Positions 5,658 to 7,661 of a DNA stretch of 7,661 nt are shown piece by piece. A program made the position numbers and the translations under genes. Source of the stretch: an uncultured Chitinophaga sp. (lineage in GTDB: Bacteria > Bacteroidota > Bacteroidia > Chitinophagales > Chitinophagaceae); the NCBI RefSeq assembly GCF_937874145.1, contig NZ_CALNBI010000497.1:1-7661 (forward strand), in the 5' to 3' direction. The notes beneath the pieces were generated by a model. That model saw only the letters and a program-made list of their open reading frames with translations. It was not told the DNA's origin and did no database searches. Every line of letters starts with the position of its first letter. Position 1 is the first letter of the stretch.

Positions 5658-5725
5658 AAATTGCCTTCAAGGGAAATTGCGGATTTATTGTATAAGAAAT
5701 CTGCAATTTAACTTTCCGGCAATTT
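5658..5725 (-). promoter_or_regulatory. Long symmetric hairpin between tRNA-Trp and secE, possible attenuator
   Basis: Two copies of AAATTGC (5658, 5674) and two of GCAATTT (5703, 5719) are arranged symmetrically, each pair 16 bases apart. The RNA can form one 68-nt hairpin. The outer 8-bp stem is 5658-5665 with 5718-5725, followed by a 3-bp stem (5669-5671 with 5712-5714). Next comes a 7-bp stem (5674-5680 with 5703-5709), then a mismatch and 5 more pairs (5682-5686 with 5697-5701) around a 10-nt loop. On the minus strand the 3' arm ends in five U residues, which resembles a weak terminator or attenuator. A processing signal that frees tRNA-Trp is equally possible. Confidence 0.6.
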
Positions 5726-5739
5726 AATTTTTTAATCCG

Positions 5740-5810
5740 CACGGGCACTAGGATTCGAACCCAGATCAAAGGTTTTGGAGACCCGTATGCTACCGTTGCA
5801 CCATGCCCGT
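5740..5810 (-). tRNA. tRNA-Trp (anticodon CCA)
   Basis: The minus strand folds as a 71-nt tRNA. The acceptor ACGGGCA/TGCCCGT is perfect, with discriminator G. There is a 4-bp D stem, the anticodon loop CTCCAAA gives CCA (Trp), and the T arm CTGGG TTCGAAT CCTAG is standard. The outer pairs of the anticodon stem are weak (one wobble, one mismatch). The 3' CCA is not encoded. It lies between tuf and secE, a placement common in Bacteroidota, and is likely excised from the same transcript. Confidence 0.96.
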
Positions 5811-5814
5811 GTAT

Positions 5815-5920
5815 AAGCCATCAGCACCTTTCGCTTTCACCGTCTGTAAAGATAATCTTTCGAAGATTACTTACGTAAGAACTGATGGCTTTTTTTTATT
5901 TTCTCAGTAGTAAACTACCG
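5815..5920. repeat. Structured spacer between tuf and tRNA-Trp
   Basis: The 111-base spacer holds three structures. A perfect 10-bp inverted repeat (5815-5824 with 5882-5891) encloses a 7-bp triloop hairpin (5853-5859 with 5863-5869) and a 10-nt palindrome CTTACGTAAG (5870-5879). A separate 6-bp hairpin (5905-5910 with 5915-5920) sits directly after the tuf stop. The large repeat is followed by eight T residues (5890-5897) on the plus strand, a terminator layout facing antisense transcription. On the minus strand, in which tuf is transcribed, it has no U-run, so readthrough into tRNA-Trp is expected. It could be an RNA processing element. Confidence 0.6.
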
Positions 5921-5921
5921 A

Positions 5922-7109
5922 TTATTTCAGGATATCAGTCACCTGACCAGCACCTACGGTACGGCCACCTTCGCGGATAGCGAATTTCAGACCTTTCTCC
6001 ATAGCGATCGGCTGGATCAGTTTAACAGTCAGGCCGATGTTATCACCAGGCATAACCATTTCAACACCTGCCGGCAGCTCAACCTCACCAGTTACGTCCG
6101 TAGTACGGAAGTAGAACTGAGGACGGTATTTCTGGAAGAACGGAGTGTGACGGCCACCTTCTTCTTTGCTCAGTACGTATACTTCGCATTTGAAGTCAGT
6201 GTGGGGAGTGATAGAACCGGGCTGGCAGATAACCATACCGCGACGGATCTGAGTTTTCTCAATACCGCGGAGGAGCAGACCGGCGTTGTCACCAGCTTCA
6301 CCTTCGTCCAGCAGTTTTTTGAACATCTCAACGCCGGTGCAGGTAGATTTCATAGATTCTGCTTGCAGACCTACGATCTCAACGTTCTCACCAACTTTGA
6401 TACGACCACGCTCGATACGACCGGTAGCAACAGTACCACGACCGGTGATGGAGAACACGTCTTCCACAGACATCAGGAACGGTTGGTCAACCGGACGGGG
6501 AGGCAGGGGAATGTAAGTATCTACAGCTTCCATCAGTTCTTCGATCTTAGCGATCCACTGGGGGTCGCCAGCGAGAGCGCCGGTAGCGGAACCCTGGATG
6601 ATGGGAACATTATCGCCGTCGAAACCATAGGAAGACAGCAGTTCGCGCAGCTCGATCTCAACGAGTTCCAGCAACTCGGCGTCGTCCACCAGGTCAACTT
6701 TGTTCATGAATACAACCATACGGGGAACACCTACCTGGCGGGCCAGCAGTACGTGCTCTTTCGTTTGGGGCATCGGACCGTCGGTAGCAGCTACTACCAG
6801 GATAGCACCGTCCATCTGGGCGGCACCGGTGATCATGTTTTTCACATAGTCAGCGTGGCCAGGGCAGTCAACGTGAGCATAGTGACGGTTTGCAGTCTGA
6901 TACTCTACGTGTGCTGTATTGATGGTGATACCTCTTTCTTTTTCTTCAGGAGCCGCGTCGATCTCATCATATCCTTTCTTCTCAGCCAAGCCCTTGTTTG
7001 CCAGAATTGTAGTAATGGCAGCAGTCAAGGTAGTTTTACCGTGGTCAACGTGACCAATGGTACCAATGTTAACGTGGGGTTTATCCCGCTTAAAGGTTTC
7101 TTTTGCCAT
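5922..7109 (-). CDS. tuf: Elongation factor Tu
   Basis: A 395-residue EF-Tu, complete. The GTPase domain has G1 GHVDHGKT (19-26), switch I RGIT (59-62), G3 DCPGH (81-85), G4 NKVD (136-139) and a G5 segment GSAT (173-176). The beta-barrel domains II and III follow, including GRGTVATGRIERG and the GGRHTPFF region, and the protein ends in TDILK. EF-Tu brings aminoacyl-tRNA to the ribosomal A site using GTP. The catalytic His (H85) is present. The start at 7109 is preceded by an A-tract and ATACA, with no Shine-Dalgarno motif. It lies after a tRNA cluster and before tRNA-Trp, secE and nusG, probably in one transcript. Confidence 0.99.
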   Translation of the reverse strand: MAKETFKRDKPHVNIGTIGHVDHGKTTLTAAITTILANKGLAEKKGYDEIDAAPEEKERGITINTAHVEYQTANRHYAHVDCPGHADYVKNMITGAAQMDGAILVVAATDGPMPQTKEHVLLARQVGVPRMVVFMNKVDLVDDAELLELVEIELRELLSSYGFDGDNVPIIQGSATGALAGDPQWIAKIEELMEAVDTYIPLPPRPVDQPFLMSVEDVFSITGRGTVATGRIERGRIKVGENVEIVGLQAESMKSTCTGVEMFKKLLDEGEAGDNAGLLLRGIEKTQIRRGMVICQPGSITPHTDFKCEVYVLSKEEGGRHTPFFQKYRPQFYFRTTDVTGEVELPAGVEMVMPGDNIGLTVKLIQPIAMEKGLKFAIREGGRTVGAGQVTDILK

Positions 7110-7173
7110 TGTATTTTTTTTTAAGATGGTTTGTAAAGTTTATTGCTTTATTAGTTGTTAACTTATTACAAAC

Positions 7174-7250
7174 TGGAGCCCGCCGCAGGAATTGAACCCG
7201 CTCCTTTCCGCTTACTGGCAGAACGCTCATCCATTGAGCTTACCGGCTGC
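7174..7250 (-). pseudogene. Degenerate tRNA-like sequence between tRNA-Thr and tuf
   Basis: The minus strand carries most of a tRNA. The D arm is GCTC AATGGAT GAGC and the T arm is a perfect GCGGG TTCAATT CCTGC. A partly pairing acceptor (AGCCGGT with GCGGGCT, one G-G mismatch and one wobble) needs an extra base beside the T stem. A genomic CCA follows at 7176-7174. The anticodon stem TTCTG/CGGAA closes an 8-nt loop, CCAGTAAG, and the expected T at position 33 is missing, so no anticodon can be assigned safely. Reading by position gives AGT or GTA. It is either a decayed tRNA or an unusual tRNA-like RNA. Neighbouring tRNAs do not encode CCA, which suggests a different origin or chance. Confidence 0.65.
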
Positions 7251-7263
7251 GTTAAACTTCGAA

Positions 7264-7323
7264 TTTCGGATACCGGCCACGGAAATTTCCCAGAAGGACT
7301 TTCCGGTTTCCCAGCATCCGAAA
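7264..7323 (-). repeat. Nested inverted repeat between tRNA-Thr and the tRNA-like sequence
   Basis: A perfect 8-bp outer repeat (TTTCGGAT at 7264-7271, ATCCGAAA at 7316-7323) encloses a 5-bp repeat (ACCGG at 7272-7276, CCGGT at 7303-7307), which continues directly inward from the left arm. The interior also holds the palindrome GGAAATTTCC (7281-7290) and two copies of TTTCCCAG (7286 and 7307). No U-run follows on the minus strand. It may guide processing of the tRNA-tuf precursor RNA. Confidence 0.55.
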
Positions 7324-7330
7324 CTTTTTG

Positions 7331-7402
<72 letters not shown>

Positions 7403-7420
7403 GTTGATGGTGCCTTTAAG

Positions 7421-7493
7421 AGCGGGAGACGAGGTTCGAACCCGCGACCTACAGCTTGGAAGGCTGTCGCTCTACCAACTGAGCTACTCCCGC
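7421..7493 (-). tRNA. tRNA-Gly (anticodon TCC)
   Basis: The minus strand gives a 73-nt tRNA with acceptor GCGGGAG/CTCCCGC, discriminator T, D arm GCTCAGTTGGTAGAGC, anticodon stem ACAGC/GCTGT around CTTCCAA (TCC, Gly), and T arm CGGG TTCGAAC. CCA is not encoded. The gap to tRNA-Tyr (7494-7555) shows no gene and no clear promoter. Confidence 0.97.
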
Positions 7494-7555
7494 ACATCGC
7501 TTTGCCTCTGCTACGTTGCTCCCAGACACTCTCCGCAAAGCTTGCTTCTTTTTTG

Positions 7556-7638
7556 TGGGCAGGACAGGATTCGAACCTGTGAAGTCGAAAGACAGCGGAT
7601 TTACAGTCCGCCCCATTTGGCCGCTCTGGAACCTGCCC
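7556..7638 (-). tRNA. tRNA-Tyr (anticodon GTA)
   Basis: The minus strand gives an 83-nt class II tRNA with acceptor GGGCAGG/CCTGCCC, discriminator A, anticodon stem GCGGA/TCCGC around CTGTAAA (GTA, Tyr), a long variable arm with GTC/GAC stem, and T arm ACAGG TTCGAAT CCTGT. The long variable arm is normal for bacterial tRNA-Tyr. It is the first visible gene of the tRNA-tuf cluster; the remaining 23 bases to the right edge show no feature. Confidence 0.97.
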
Positions 7639-7661
7639 GGATCGGTATCACTACCATTCCC

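Noticed and set aside
6147..7124. 325-codon plus-strand open frame antisense to tuf
   Set aside because: It covers the certain EF-Tu gene and shows no recognisable motifs.

Overview
This window reads as a chromosomal housekeeping locus from a member of the Bacteroidota, most likely Chitinophagaceae-like. The organism call is inference. It rests on a TTTG / TAnnTTTG type promoter in front of rplK, on translation starts that lack Shine-Dalgarno sequences and sit in A-rich leaders, and on the RpoB, SecE and EF-Tu protein sequences. Almost everything is transcribed on the minus strand, so the biological order runs from high to low coordinates.

Region 1 (7661 down to 4784) is the translation/secretion block. 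It holds tRNA-Tyr(GTA), tRNA-Gly(TCC), tRNA-Thr(GGT), a degenerate tRNA-like sequence with an over-sized anticodon loop, tuf (EF-Tu), tRNA-Trp(CCA), secE and nusG, and ends at a strong intrinsic terminator. The Tyr-Gly-Thr-tuf order is the ancient arrangement also seen in E. coli (thrU-tyrU-glyT-thrT-tufB). The spacers around tRNA-Trp and between tRNA-Thr and tuf contain long inverted repeats not explained by genes.

Region 2 (2491-4783) interrupts the expected nusG-rplK junction. Two genes lie on the opposite strand: a seven-bladed beta-propeller lactonase-family protein and a secreted, Met-rich DUF1579 protein. They end at their own intrinsic terminator, converging on the nusG terminator. 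On the left they diverge from the rplK operon across a 354-base intergenic region that carries a good promoter for rplK and an unusual polypyrimidine tract.

Region 3 (2490 down to 1) is the L11-L1-L10-L7/L12-RNA polymerase operon: rplK, rplA, rplJ, rplL and the first 12 codons of rpoB, which runs off the left edge. Candidate autoregulatory or attenuating RNA structures are visible in the rplK leader, in the rplA-rplJ spacer (an L10-leader-like fold) and in the rplL-rpoB spacer.

The window contains no obvious defence system, mobile element or CRISPR array. Its unusual parts are the inserted two-gene cassette, the odd tRNA-like sequence and the structured spacers.
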